This document shows, piece by piece, positions 9,706 through 22,200 of a DNA stretch of 64,000 nucleotides; positions within the stretch are counted from its first letter, which is position 1; each line of letters begins with the position of its first letter. The stretch is taken from the NCBI RefSeq assembly GCF_028769735.1, contig NC_088177.1, positions 37,782,870 through 37,846,869 on the forward strand. The letters are read 5' to 3'. Source of the stretch: Zonotrichia leucophrys gambelii. Its lineage: Eukaryota > Chordata > Aves > Passeriformes > Passerellidae. The notes beneath the pieces are model-generated. The model searched no databases. It was given only the letters and a program-made list of their open reading frames with translations, and had not been told where the DNA came from. The translations under genes were made by a program, and so were the position numbers.

Positions 9706-12700
9706 CAAAACTCACTGGATCCGTGACAGGGAATGGAAATAGGGATGCTGGAGAGGAAACTCCACTATTGCTGGGATTTAGCTTATGCAAATGTCTTGTG
9801 GCATTTCAAATAAATTTAAGGGGGGAAAAACCCTTCCTAGACAGAGCTTTTGATGATGCTGCAGGGGCAGTCAGGCTCTGGTTTCCCTGCACAGCTCCAT
9901 AAAAATGCTGGAAGGGACTGAGTGCTAAAAATACATCCTTAACCCCACAGCAGTGGTTTGTGTTGGCCTTCCTGGAGGAAAGAATCCCTTTAATTAGTAA
10001 GAGAGTGAAGTTTATTTTGGGGTTTGCTTTGTTTTCCTTCTGGGATGTGAACTCTGATGCACTGCAGCTAAAAACAAACCCAGAATGCTGTAGCTGTGCT
10101 GGCAGCAGCCTGCACTGCTCTCCTCATCCTCATCCTCATCCTCCCCGTGCCTGGGAAAAAGCAAATCCCTTCCAGGGGGAGGAGCAGCCAGAGGGGGTTG
10201 TGATGTGCCCCAGAAGCTGCCTTGGTGTGCTGAGCACATCGTGGGTGTGAGAGAGCTCCCTGGCTCCGGGAACCCTGGGCTCTGCATTCAGTGGCACCCC
10301 TTCTGTGCTGCTCTGGGGGCGTCTTGTGGAGATTTGGAGACTCTTTCCCCCTGTCCTGCTCCCAAGTGGCTGCTCTTTCTTAAGGATTTAAGGCTGCACT
10401 TGATTGTGTTAATTATTTTCTGAGCAGTGAGTGCTGGTGGTGTTGCTGGAGTAGAGGCTGACACCCTTCTTGTTGGCTTTGAACAACATTTTAGATCTTT
10501 AGGTGCGTTTTTGGCACCTTTTTTTCCCCCTAAACATGAAAAGAATTTTTTACACTGAATTTCAGTGGCTGATGGGGTGGAGTTTACCTGAGGAAGTGGC
10601 ACAGAGGTGACAAAGAATATAAACTGGCCCCCAGCTCTCCTTTCTCAGGTGATATAAAGGAAATAGGAGGTTATAGGATTAGTAGGGAACAGAATTAGAA
10701 GGGAGAATTTCAAGTGTTTGGGTGCAGGGGTTTAGCAAGGACACAGTTTACAGTGTGGTTTGCCAGAGCACATTTCAGGTCAAGATGCAGCTTGTGCAAA
10801 AATAGCTCATTTTCCCCAAATTATCCTTTAACAGGCCTCATTTGCTTGTTGTAAAATAGCAAATGTGAAAAGCACCAGAGCCAGGACTTTAAGGACAGAG
10901 GGGTTTGATCTCTTAGATGAACAAAATTTGTTTCTGATTGCTGAGCTCTGCATGGGCTCCTTTAAAGAGATCATTTCTAGTGCAGGGCTTTGAGTTTAAA
11001 GTATGTGCCTGAGGTGCTGGGAGCCTGCTGGAGCTTGGAAAACACACTTGGGTTTTTTGGTTCACCCAGGAAACACAAATAAGAGCATTGCCAGAGGGCA
11101 GGATTTTTGCAGAGACCCACAACAGTCTGATTCCTGCATGAGTTTTTTTTTTTTTGTAAATATGTCATATTACCAGTTCTGGCAAAGTAAATATTCAGCT
11201 TTAGAAGCCTCAAATGGAGCAGGATTAAAAATGGATGTTTGCAGTGGTTCTGTGTTGGTTTAGATCTCGGGCACTGCAATAATTGCCCAGGTGCTGTGTG
11301 GAGGAGGAGCCCCAGGAACGGGAGGGAATGGACCTTGGCATCCTGGTGCCTTTTCCTTCCTCCTGCTTTCTCCAAAGCTGCAGCTTTATCTGCAGGAGAG
11401 CTGAGAGAGCCTTTGTGTTGCAGCCTCTGGGGCTAAAGTTCGTGTGAGCAGTGCTTTGGGTTTCCAAAATAAATACTTGGGGCTTGCACGGGTCCTGTGC
11501 TTTCCACAAGGCCTGGTGGTGGTAGCAGGTGCTTTTTAAACGGCAGCTGTGGGAGGAAACTCTTTCCTAATGGGGATTTTAGCCACAGATTATCTTTTTC
11601 TGACTGTTGTTAACTGTTTTTGAGCACTTTTCAGGCACAAGGTGCTGGCTGACCTGAGCCCTTCCCTGCTTGCTTGGCTTTGTGCTGCCTGCAGGATGTA
11701 GCCCTGGCTCAGCCGTGCTGAGTGCCAGGTTTTTAGTGCTGCCTTCATGTCCTGTGAAAGGGAAAGGGAATGGAGTGAGTGGGTATTATTTTATTATTTT
11801 ATTATTTTTATCTTTGCAGGAAGATAAAATAAAACCCAACTGTGCAGCTGAGGTGAGGGTGCTGCCGGGGCAGGGAGAGCGTGCAGGGCACTGCCTGTGC
11901 TGGGAACCTTCCTGGGGCCTTCTCCTCTGCCCATCAGCTCAGGGAGGTGCTCTCAGGCACACAGAGCGTGTTCCCCACCCCGCTTTTTGGGAAATCAGCC
12001 TTTCTCTCCCAGTGGATCTGTGTGCAAGTGAAGGAGAATGGGCCCCTCTGCACTGTTTCCCTGTTGCTGTAACCAAGGCTTTTGCTCTGCTTCCAGATCA
12101 GCATTAATTCCCTTTGAGACCATGCCTTGGATTGCATTAACTCTCTTCTTTTATTTTTTTTGGTGACATTTGACAAAAGCTTTGTTTAAACAAAGTGAGA
12201 TGTGCATCAGGCTAATAAATCTAAACCCAGTCAGATTATCCCTGCTGGGCTGTTCTCTGGAGAACAGTGTCTCATTTGTGTGTTTTCCACTAATCAGCTC
12301 CAAACCTTGCATGGGTGATATCAAGTTAGGGAAAGTGGATTTAGGATTACATATGGTGCAGTCAGGGAAAAAGAGGCTCTGTTTTGACAACCAGCATAGC
12401 AATCTGGGAGACATGACTGCAGCTCTAAAAAATGTTTGCAGAAATGTGTTGCATAAACAAGTCATCATTTCCCTGGTGGAGAGGGGAAATGTTTTTCTAG
12501 ATGTGTTTCTGCACAAACCTCCTGGAGCCCCAGCTAAAGGCACTGGGAAAGGTCAGATGATGTCAGAGCACAGGTTTGGGTGGGCAGGCAGGGAAATTGG
12601 GCTGCTTTGGGGCTGGATTGTGCCAATCTGCAGGGTTTGGGTGCTGCCACTGCAGCAGGTGGCCCAGGGCAGCAGCAGGAGGAGGAATCCTCCATGGCAG

Positions 12701-12758
12701 CATCATCACTCCTCTGCTGGTTCTGCAGAGAGGAGGAGCATTTTGGGCTGGGAGGGGT
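9706..12758. other. Intron sequence without recognisable genes
   Basis: Mostly unique. It holds a short (CTCATC)n run near 10115-10142, a poly-T near 11142-11155 and an (ATTTT)n run at 11780-11812. The 208-codon frame at 12170-12796 has no family resemblance and runs into a tandem array, so I do not annotate it. Confidence 0.5.
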
Positions 12759-13765
12759 GCAGGTTCAGCTGGGTTGTAGGGCTTTTTGGGTTATAGGGGT
12801 TTGTGTAGGTTCAGTTGAGTCGCAGGAGTTTGTGTAGGCTCAGCTGGGTTTGGGTTGTGGGAGGTTTTTGGAGGTTCAGCTGGGTTATAGGAGTTGTTGT
12901 AGGGGTTTCTGTAGGCTCAGCTGGGTTGGAGGATTTGCTGTAGGTTCAGCTGGGTTGTAGGAGGTTGTAGGAGTTTTTGTGGGTTCACCTGGCTTTGGGT
13001 TGTGGAAGTTGTTGTAGGTTCAAGCTGGGCTGTAAAAGTTGTTGTAGGTTCGGTTGAGTTGTAGGAGTTTGTGTAGGCTCAGCTGGGTTTGGGTTGTGAG
13101 AGGTTTTTGAGGCTCATCTGGGTTATAGGAGTTGTTGTAGGAGTTTTTTGGGTTCAGCTGGGTTGTAGGGGTTTCTGTAGGTTCAGCTGGGTTGTAGGAG
13201 TTTTTGTAGGAGTTTTTGTGGGTTCATCTGGGTTATAGGAGCTTTTTGGAGGTTCAGTTGGGCTGTAGGAGTTGTTGTAGGTTCAGCTGGGTTTGGATTG
13301 TAGGGGTTTTTGTGGGTTCACCTGGTTATAGGAGTTGTCGGTTCAGCTGGGTTATAGGAGTTGTTGTAGGAGTTTTTGTGGGTTCACCTGGGTTTAGGAG
13401 TTTCTGTAGGTTCAGTTGGGCTGTAGGAGTTGCTGTAGGTTCAGCTGGGTTTGGGTTGTAGGGGTTTTTGTAGGTTCAGCTGAGTTACAGGGGTTTTTGT
13501 AGGAGTTTTTGCTGGGTTTGGGTTGTAGGAGTTGTAGGAGTTTTTGGAGGTTCATTTGGCTTATAGGAGTTTCTGTAGTTTCAGCTGGGTTATAGGAGTT
13601 TCTGCAGGTTCACCTGGGTTATAGGAGTTGTTGTAGGAGTTGTTGTGGGTTCAGCTGAGCTGTAGGAGTTGTTGTAGGAGTTTCTGTAGTTTCAGCTGGG
13701 TTTTAGGAGTTTGTGTAGGCTCAGTTGGATTATAGGGCTTTCTGTAGGTTCAGCTGGGTGTAGGA
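12759..13765. repeat. Degenerate ~30-50 bp minisatellite, about 1 kb
   Basis: Irregular alternation of TTCAGCTGGGTT, TATAGGAGTT or TGTAGGAGTT, and TTTTTGTAGG modules. At least 14 copies of the core CAGCTGGG are visible. Modules are shuffled and unequal in length, as in an old minisatellite. The + strand is G/T-rich and nearly lacks C outside the CAGCTG core. Confidence 0.93.
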
Positions 13766-14198
13766 TCACACCCACTGAAGCACATTGACTCCATTGTAGC
13801 TGCCTGGGTGTGCCAAGGGCAGAGTTTGTGTGCATTGGTCACACTCAGAGTGCAACCACTGGGTTGGGACTGAGAGTGGGGTCTGTAGGGGATGGATAAA
13901 TGAGATATTGGGGTAGGGCAGAGTTGGCTGTTATGAGGAAATCCCAGCTCACATTTACTTGGGTTCTGTAGCGGGGGACAAAGGAAATTGTTCATTTTGA
14001 TGGCTCTTGTTAAAGCCTTGAGCTGAGCTGCCAGTAGGTGAGAGGGAAGGTCCTCTTGTGCATAGAAGTTTTTAAAAGTAGGAAATCATGTCTAGGAATA
14101 AATAATTGATTTTTTTTTTCATGTTGGAAAGACCCAGCAGCAAATCCTGGAGGAATCAACTTCTCTTCAGGTTAAGGTTCTGATGAAAGCAAAAAGCA
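13766..14198. other. Unique spacer between two tandem arrays
   Basis: About 430 bp of ordinary intron sequence separates the two minisatellites. No gene is seen. Confidence 0.6.
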
Positions 14199-16770
14199 GG
14201 AGCTGGCTGTGCAGAAGGGAGGTGGAGCTGGGGCAGTGTGGGATGAGAAGGGAGATGGAGCTGGGGCAGTGTGGGATGAGGAGAAGGGAGGTGGAGCTGG
14301 GGCAGTGTGGGATGAGGAGAAGGGAGGTGGAGCTGGGGCAGTGTGGGGATGAGGAGAAGGGAGGTGGAGCTGGGCAGTGTGGGGATGAGAAGGGAGGTGG
14401 AGCTGGGGCAGTGTGGGGATGAGGAGGAGGGAGTGGAGCTGGGCAGTGTGGGATGAGGAGAAGGGAGATGGAGCTGGGGCAGTGTGGGATGAGGAGGGAG
14501 GTGGAGCTGGGGCAGTGTGGGGAAAGAAGGGAGGTGGAGCTGGGGCAGTGTGGGGATGAGAAGGGAGGTGGAGTTGGGCAGTGTGGGATGAGGAGGGAGG
14601 TGGAGCTGGGGCAGTGTGGGGATGAGAAGGGAGGTGGAGCTGGGGCAGTGTGGGATGAGAAGGGAGGTGGAGCTGGGGCATGTGTGGATGAGGAGAAGGG
14701 AGGTGGAGTTGGGGCAGTGTGGGATGAGAAGGGAGGTGGAGCTGGGGCAGTGTGGGGATGAGGAGAAGGGAGGTGGAGCTGGGGCAGTGTGGGGATGAGG
14801 AGAAGGGAGGTGGAGTTGGGGCAGTGTGGGATGAGAAGGGGGGTGGAGTTGGGGCAGTGTGGGATGAGGAGAAGGGAGGTGGAGCTGGGGCAGTGTGGGG
14901 ATGAGAAGGGAGGTGGAGCTGGGCAGTGTGGGATGAGGAGAAGGGAGGTGGAGCTGGGGCAGTGTGGGATGAGAAGGGAGGTGGAGCTGGGGCAGTGTGG
15001 GGATGAGAAGGGAGGTGGAGTTGGGGCAGTGTGGGGATGAGAAGGGAGGTGGAGTTGGGGCAGTGTGGCGATGAGAAGGGAGGTGGAGCTGGGGCAGTGT
15101 GGGATGAGGAGAAGGGAGGTGGAGCTGGGGCAGTGTGGGGATGAGAAAGGAGGTGGAGCTGGGCAGTGTGGGATGAGGAGAAGGGAGGTGGAGCTGGGCA
15201 GTGTGGGATGAGAAGGGAGGTGGAGCTGGGGCAGTGTGGGATGAGAAGGGAGGTGGAGCTGGGGCAGTGTGGGGATGAGAAGGGAGGTGGAGTTGGGGCA
15301 GTGTGGCGATGAGAAGGGAGGTGGAGCTGGGGCAGTGTGGGATGAGGAGAAGGGAGGTGGAGCTGGGGCAGTGTGGGAGAAGAAGGGAGGTGGAGCTGGG
15401 GCAGTGTGGATGAGGAGAAGGGAGGTGGAGCTGGGCAGTGTGGGATGAGAAGGAGGTGGAGTTGGGCAGTGTGGGATGAGGAGAAGGGAGTGGAGTTGGG
15501 GCAGTGTGGGATGAGAAGGGAGGTGGAGCTGGGGCAGTGTGGATGAGAAGGGAGGTGGAGCTGGGGCAGTGTGGGATGAGAAGGGAGGTGGAGCTGGGGC
15601 AGTGTGGGGAGAGAAGGGAGGTGGAGCTGGGGCAGTGTGGGGATGAGGAGAAGGGAGGTGGAGCTGGGGCAGTGTGGGGATGAGAAGGGAGGTGGAGTTG
15701 GGGCAGTGTGGGATGAGGAGAAGGGAGGTGGAGTTGGGGCAGTGTGGGATGAGGAGAAGGGAGGTGGAGTTGGGGCAGTGTGGGATGAGGAGGAGGGAGG
15801 TGGAGCTGGGGCAGTGTGGGATGAGGAGAAGGGAGGTGGAGTTGGGGCAGTGTGGGATGAGGAGAAGGGAGGTGGAGTTGGGGCAGTGTGGGATGAGGAG
15901 AAGGGAGGTGGAGTTGGGGCAGTGTGGGGATGAGAAGGGAGGTGGAGCTGGGGCAGTGTGGGATGAGAAGGGAGGTGGAGTTGGGGCAGTGTGGGATGAG
16001 AAGGGAGGTGGAGCTGGGGCAGTGTGGGATGAGAAGGGAGGTGGAGCTGGGGCAGTGTGGGATGAGGAGAAGGGAGGTGGAGTTGGGCAGTGTGGGGATG
16101 AGAAGGGAGGTGGAGCTGGGCAGTGTGGGGAGAGAAGGGAGGTGGAGCTGGGGCAGTGTGGGATGAGGAGAAGGGAGGTGGAGCTGGGGCAGTGTGGGAT
16201 GAGGAGAAGGGAGGTGGAGCTGGGGCAGTGTGGGGATGAGAAGGGAGGTGGAGCTGGGGCAGTGTGGGATGAGGAGAAGGGAGGTGGAGCTGGGGCAGTG
16301 TGGGATGAGAAGGGAGGTGGAGTTGGGGCAGTGTGGGATGAGGAGAAGGGAGGTGGAGTTGGGGCAGTGTGGGGATGAGAAGGGAGGTGGAGCTGGGGCA
16401 GTGTGGGATGAGAAGGGAGGCGGAGCTGGGGCAGTGTGGGATGAGAAGGGAGGTGGAGGTGGGGCAGTGTGGGGATGAGAAGGGAGGTGGAGCTGGGGCA
16501 GTGTGGGATGAGGAGAAGGGAGGTGGAGGTGGGGCAGTGTGGGATGAGAAGGGAGGTGGAGGTGGGGCAGTGTGGGATGAGGAGAAGGGAGGTGGAGCTG
16601 GGGCAGTGTGGGATGAGGAGAAGGGAGGTGGAGTTGGGGCAGTGTGGGATGAGAAGGGAGGTGGAGCTGGGGCAGTGTGGGATGAGAAGGGAGGTGGAGT
16701 TGGGGCAGTGTGGGATGAGAAGGGAGGTGGAGCTGGGGCAGTGTGGGATGAGAAGGGAGGTGGAGGTGGG
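14199..16770. repeat. G-rich minisatellite, ~75 copies of a 33-36 bp unit, 2.57 kb
   Basis: The unit reads GATGAGAAGGGAGGTGGAG, then CTGGGGCAGTGTGG. Variants are GAGGAGAAG (+3 bp), GTGTGGGGATG (+1 bp), AGTTGGGGCAG and AGCTGGGCAG (-1 bp). Lengths are mostly multiples of three and the C-rich strand contains no stop trinucleotide in any frame. Three overlapping minus-strand frames of 868-898 codons result, made only of SSTSLLIPHCP-like or PAPPPFSSHTA-like repeats. No protein family fits, so these frames are not annotated as genes. Confidence 0.97.
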
Positions 16771-17072
16771 CCAGGCAAGAGCCACCCCCCTGAGGAGGGG
16801 GCAGCCAGGGGGGATCAGCATGAGAGAGGAGGGGAGCTAAAGATGGAGTCACTCTTGTTCATCCCTGCTTACTTCAGGATTAAAGAGCACATTGTGAAAC
16901 TGGGAAGAGGCAGATTAAAGCCCAGCCCAGTAGTTTTCCCTTTTGTTCTAATCCCAAAGACAGTGGAGCTGTGAGTGCCTGCAGGACCTGGCAGTGTCCT
17001 CAGCAGAGATGTGCAGCTGTGAGTGAAACACTTCAGGGGCTGTGGCCATGGAGAGAGGCTGAGCTGCTTGTT

Positions 17073-17342
17073 CACACAATCCCAGCCTGGACTGGGCTGG
17101 AAGGGAGCTCGGAGATCAGCCCATCCCACCCCTGCCATGGCAGGGACACCTTCCACCATCCCAGGCTGCTGCAAACCTGTCCAGCCTGGCCTGGGACACT
17201 GCCAGGGGCAGCCCCAGCTGCTCTGGGCACCTGTGCCAGGGCCTGCCCACCCTCTCAGGAACTATTCCTGCCCAGTATCCCATCCATCCCTGCCCTCCTT
17301 TTGTCTAAAGCCATTCCCCCTAGTCCTGACACTCCAGCCCCT
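17073..17342 (-). mobile_element. CR1 LINE 3' fragment, ~270 bp
   Basis: Antisense CR1: GGGCTGGAAGGGAGCTCGG, CCTGCCATGGCAGGGACAC, CCAGCCTGGCCTGGGACAC, GTGCCAGGGCCTGCCCACC and AAAGCCATTCCCCCTAGTCC occur in the expected order. Confidence 0.9.
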
Positions 17343-17622
17343 GCCAGTTTTTAGTCTGGGATTTGGTGTTATCAGGTGTTTGTACTTGTGTTCCATTAAG
17401 CCTGCCTTGATATTCCCATTCTCTCCTTCCTCCTAGACCTTTTTCCCCCCAAGGTTGCTGTGGTTTTACTCATTCACTGCCATCTGCTTCATGTTCTGCT
17501 GCTTAAATGTTGGTGATGCTCAGGTGCTACCCCAGAACAAACTCCTGTGGGAATGCCAGGGGTGGGAATCCCAGCCAGGCTGCCTTACTGTGTGCTGGGT
17601 TTTACTCACTATTGCTTCTGGA

Positions 17623-17855
17623 GCTGTGTTGGGGATGTTCAGGCTGGGTTTTAGGAAAAGGCTCTTCCCCCAGAGGGTGCTGGCACTGCCCAGGCTCCCC
17701 AGGGAATGGGCACAGCCCCAAGGCTGGCACAGCTGCAGGAGGGTTTGGACCTCCTGCTCTCTGGGTGGGATTGTTGGGATTCTGTGCAGGGCCAGGGCTT
17801 GGACTGGATGGTCCTTGTGGGTCCCTTCCAGCTCAGGACATTTCATGATTCCATT
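17623..17855 (+). mobile_element. CR1 LINE 3' fragment
   Basis: Sense CR1: TTCAGGCTGGGTTTTAGGAA, CCCAGGCTCCCCAGGGAATG, TTGGACTGGATGGTCCTTGT and GTCCCTTCCAGCTCAGGACA, ending in CATGATTCCAT. It belongs to the subfamily whose antisense copy lies at 40430-40620. Confidence 0.88.
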
Positions 17856-20231
17856 TTCTTCTCTATCAAATAGTCACCAAGGTCCCCTTGCCTTTTTTAT
17901 TTCCTTGTTTTTTGAGTTGCAGCCATTCTTACCTATCTGAAAAGCTAAAAGTCTTTGCAGCCTGCCCTCTCTTTTGGTTTTTTTTTAATCTCTATTGTGA
18001 CTTTCTTCTTGCCAGATAAATCTGCTCCTATATTCTTTCAAAATGCTCTTTTCCCCCCACTTCATCTCTTTTAATTTCTCCTTTCATGTCGATTTTTCTT
18101 GTGCCAACTGCAGAAGCTGTCCCTTTTCATCTTTGATGCTTCTCAGGGAGGTTCCTCATTAATATTCAGATTGAAATAAGAAAGGCTGATTCCTGGTTTG
18201 TGTGTGCAGTCAGGAGAGGCAGCCCAGGCTGTGGATTTTGAAGGGTCTCTCTCATTTTGGGTGCTTTGGACGTCCTTGCTGGGACATGGATTTAGTTGTG
18301 AGTTTTCCCTCCTGCCTGTCTCAAAGTGAAAATTTATCTCTCGATATTCACCGAGTCCCTGTGGGATCCTCTTTCCTGTGCTGGCACTGCCCTTCCCCTG
18401 GGGCAGGAGATGGGAGAAAACTGATCTCACCTCTCACCCTGCCCTGATTTTGGGCAGACACAACAAAATGAAGCATTTACCAACCATTCCCTCTCCAGTG
18501 CCTTCCTTTTCTTCCTGCTTTCCACTACTGCTGTAGTTCTGTGTTTAGCTGAATTTCTGTGGGGATTTGGCCTTTAGGAAATCTTGTTTATTGCCCGAAA
18601 TAAGAGATGTTCCTGCACTGCACTGCAGAGATGATCATTTCCATCATTTCCCTTCCCAGTTTTATTGGAGCAGGGAGCAGTTGTGCCACAGGGCTGCTTT
18701 CATTTTCTCTTTGTCTGCTCTTTATGTTCCTTTCAGCCTCTTGGTGGGGTTGTCATTGCCTGCTGGAAAAGGGGCTGGCCCAGCTTCCAGTGCCATTTCT
18801 GTGAGGGATGTGCTGGGAAATGTGCATTTGATTGGAATGATGGTCCTGACACTCCTCACCCACAACATCCCCTGCTCTGTGCTGCTCCCACAGCAGAAAA
18901 CTGCTTTCATCTGGGGGGTTTTAATTTCTCTTACACTCACGGTGTGTGCCAGCTCCAGAGCCCAACCCACTGGGAAAACACAGGCAATGGGAAGTTGTCC
19001 TTGCTAAGGATGTAATTTATTTTTCCTTGTAAAAAGCCTGCAGCCAAAATATCTGCTCTGTTTGGTTTTGGGATTTGTTTTGTGGGGTGGGGAGGCTTAG
19101 GATGAGCAGTCAGGCTTGGAGCTGCTTTATATTTAAGGGCAAAACAAACAATTTGGTGGTGTTGGATGTAAAAGTTTGTGCATGGGATTTGGTTTGGGAA
19201 TATACTTGGGTCCATTATTCATAATTTCTTTCGTAGGAAGTATCCTGCAAGGGGTTATCCTTAAGGAGGTGACACCTCTGCCCCCAGCTGAAAGAGGGGG
19301 AATATTCACAGCAGCAAAAACCTTTTAATTGGAACAATTAGAAAATTGATGCCAAAAACCAAATACTGTGCAGAGGGCCAAGTGCTCCCCAGCTCCCAAA
19401 CCCAAAGCACATTTTGGGAAAGGCTGAGCTGGGGAGCTCGTGCAGCTCTGTGCATCCCTGGTCCTCCTTTTGTTTCCATGGCAGCACAAAGGATAACAGT
19501 GCTGCTGCTGCAGCTGCCAGATGCTGCTGGGGAGAGATTACAGCTTTGACCTAAATATCTCTTTAATACACTTCTCAGTTACTGGGAGAGGCTTTTCAGA
19601 TGTCACAGATAAGGGAGGCTCTGATGAGCACGGGCTGGGATTCCTGGTGCCTGAACTGCTCAGAGCTCAGCCTCGTTCTCCTGGTTGGGATTAGGAATTG
19701 GGCATGGCCAGAGATAAATCTGCCCAATATCCAACATTTCTGCTGGAGCTGGAGGGGTTTTATCCATCCTGACAGGGATGGGAGGAGCCCTGGGCTGCCA
19801 GCTCCTGAAATCCCTCTGGTTTTAGGGCTGGGATTGAATTCTCTGTGGCACTTTGGTGGTTTGCTCTGCATTTGGGCATTGCTGCCGTTGGTGAGGTGTA
19901 AATAGAGATTGTGCTGCCCCAGGAGGAGCTGCAATGCTGCTTTCTGCCCAAACTGCCTGAGAATTATAAATTACACATCTGCAGCTCAGGAAGGAAAAAA
20001 GGGACTGCTTGGAGCTGGGCGCCTGCAGCAGTAATTCCACAGAATCCGTGATTCTGTCACACTGAGCAGGGAGGAGGTAAAACCTTAAATCATCCTGGTG
20101 GGTTTTCTAAAGGTTTTATTTGTTCCTGCTTTGTGGTTATTGTTTGGTGCAGTGGAACAGAGTGAATGATCTGAGAGGACTCATATAAAAAACTGATTTG
20201 GAAAACCCAAACACAACAGGTATAAAAATCC
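17856..20231. other. Intron sequence without recognisable genes
   Basis: Unique, moderately AT-rich intron. No repeats longer than short homopolymers and no exon I can support. Confidence 0.5.
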
Positions 20232-20325
20232 ATAGAATTCCAGGGTGATTTGTGTTGGAAGGGACCTTAAAGCCCAACCAGTTCCACCCCCTGCCATGGG
20301 CAGGAACACCTCCCACTCATAAAGG
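20232..20325 (-). mobile_element. CR1 LINE 3' end fragment
   Basis: ATAGAATTCCAGGGTGATT, TTGGAAGGGACCTTAAAGCC and CCTGCCATGGGCAGGAACAC, the antisense CR1 3' terminus. Confidence 0.85.
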
Positions 20326-21393
<1,068 letters not shown>

Positions 21394-21944
21394 CAGCCAA
21401 ACTGCTCTGGCTGCTGGGGATTATCCTCAGGGATGGTCCCAGAGGGTGGAGAGGGTGCTGTAAATCTGACTGCCCCCAGCTTTTACAACCTTTTCCTCAG
21501 AGCTCCCCTCAGCTGCCTCGCTGCTGCTGATTAATTCACTTCACTGCCATGATTCCATGAGAGTAAATGGAATTAATTTAGGAGAAGGTTTACAGTGTGA
21601 AAACTCAGGGATGGGATGAGCCAGACTCTGGACTCAGGACAGCCAGGCCCTTGCTGGGGTCACTGCTGGGAAACATTTCTGGTTTTCATGCCTTCCCTCC
21701 CCTTTTCTGACCCATGGGAGCTGGGATTGGCCCTGACCCTGTGTTCTCTCATTTGCATTGTTTTGCTGAGATTTATTTGGATTTTAGTGGTCATTCCTGC
21801 ATTTGAAGAAGTAGATTTTTCTGTGGGGAAATTCTAAGCAAATTTGAAATATGGAATACTGGAACAGTCAGGCCTCGGGATCAGCTGCTCTCCTATGCCA
21901 TGGGGTGCATGGACCTGGGCCAGAGTGGCCACCAAACCCCTGGA

Positions 21945-22072
21945 TGCCACCCCAGGAGGTGCTGCCCCATCCCTGGAAGTGTCCAGGGCCAGCTTGGACA
22001 GGCTCCTGGGATATTGGAGGTGTCCCTGCCCATGGTGCAATGGATGGGCTTTAAGGTTGCTTCCAACCCCAA
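21945..22072 (+). mobile_element. CR1 LINE 3' fragment
   Basis: CCCATCCCTGGAAGTGTCCA, GGCCAGCTTGGACAGGCTCC, TGTCCCTGCCCATGG and GGCTTTAAGGTTGCTTCCAA, a sense CR1 3' end. Confidence 0.88.
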
Positions 22073-22200
22073 ACTACACAGTGACCCTAAAACCCCTAAA
22101 GTGACCCCAAAACAGCAAACCCAAACCCCTAAACTGACCCAAAACCCCACATGGGGACCCCAAAACACCAAATCCAAACCTCAAACCCTTCATGGGGGTC
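22073..22200. repeat. Degenerate C/A-rich tandem repeat
   Basis: Loose repetition of AACCCCTAAA, GTGACCCCAAAA and CAAACCC modules follows the CR1 end directly. G is rare until about 22150. Confidence 0.6.

Noticed and set aside
16793..16810. A further CTCF-like match after the G-rich minisatellite
   Set aside because: It fits only 11 of 14 consensus positions, with two of the conserved leading bases lost.
14156..16852. Three overlapping minus-strand open frames of 868-898 codons
   Set aside because: They are read from a tandem repeat whose unit is mostly a multiple of three and lacks stops in any frame. The peptides are pure repeat in all three frames, and there is no splice, promoter or family support.
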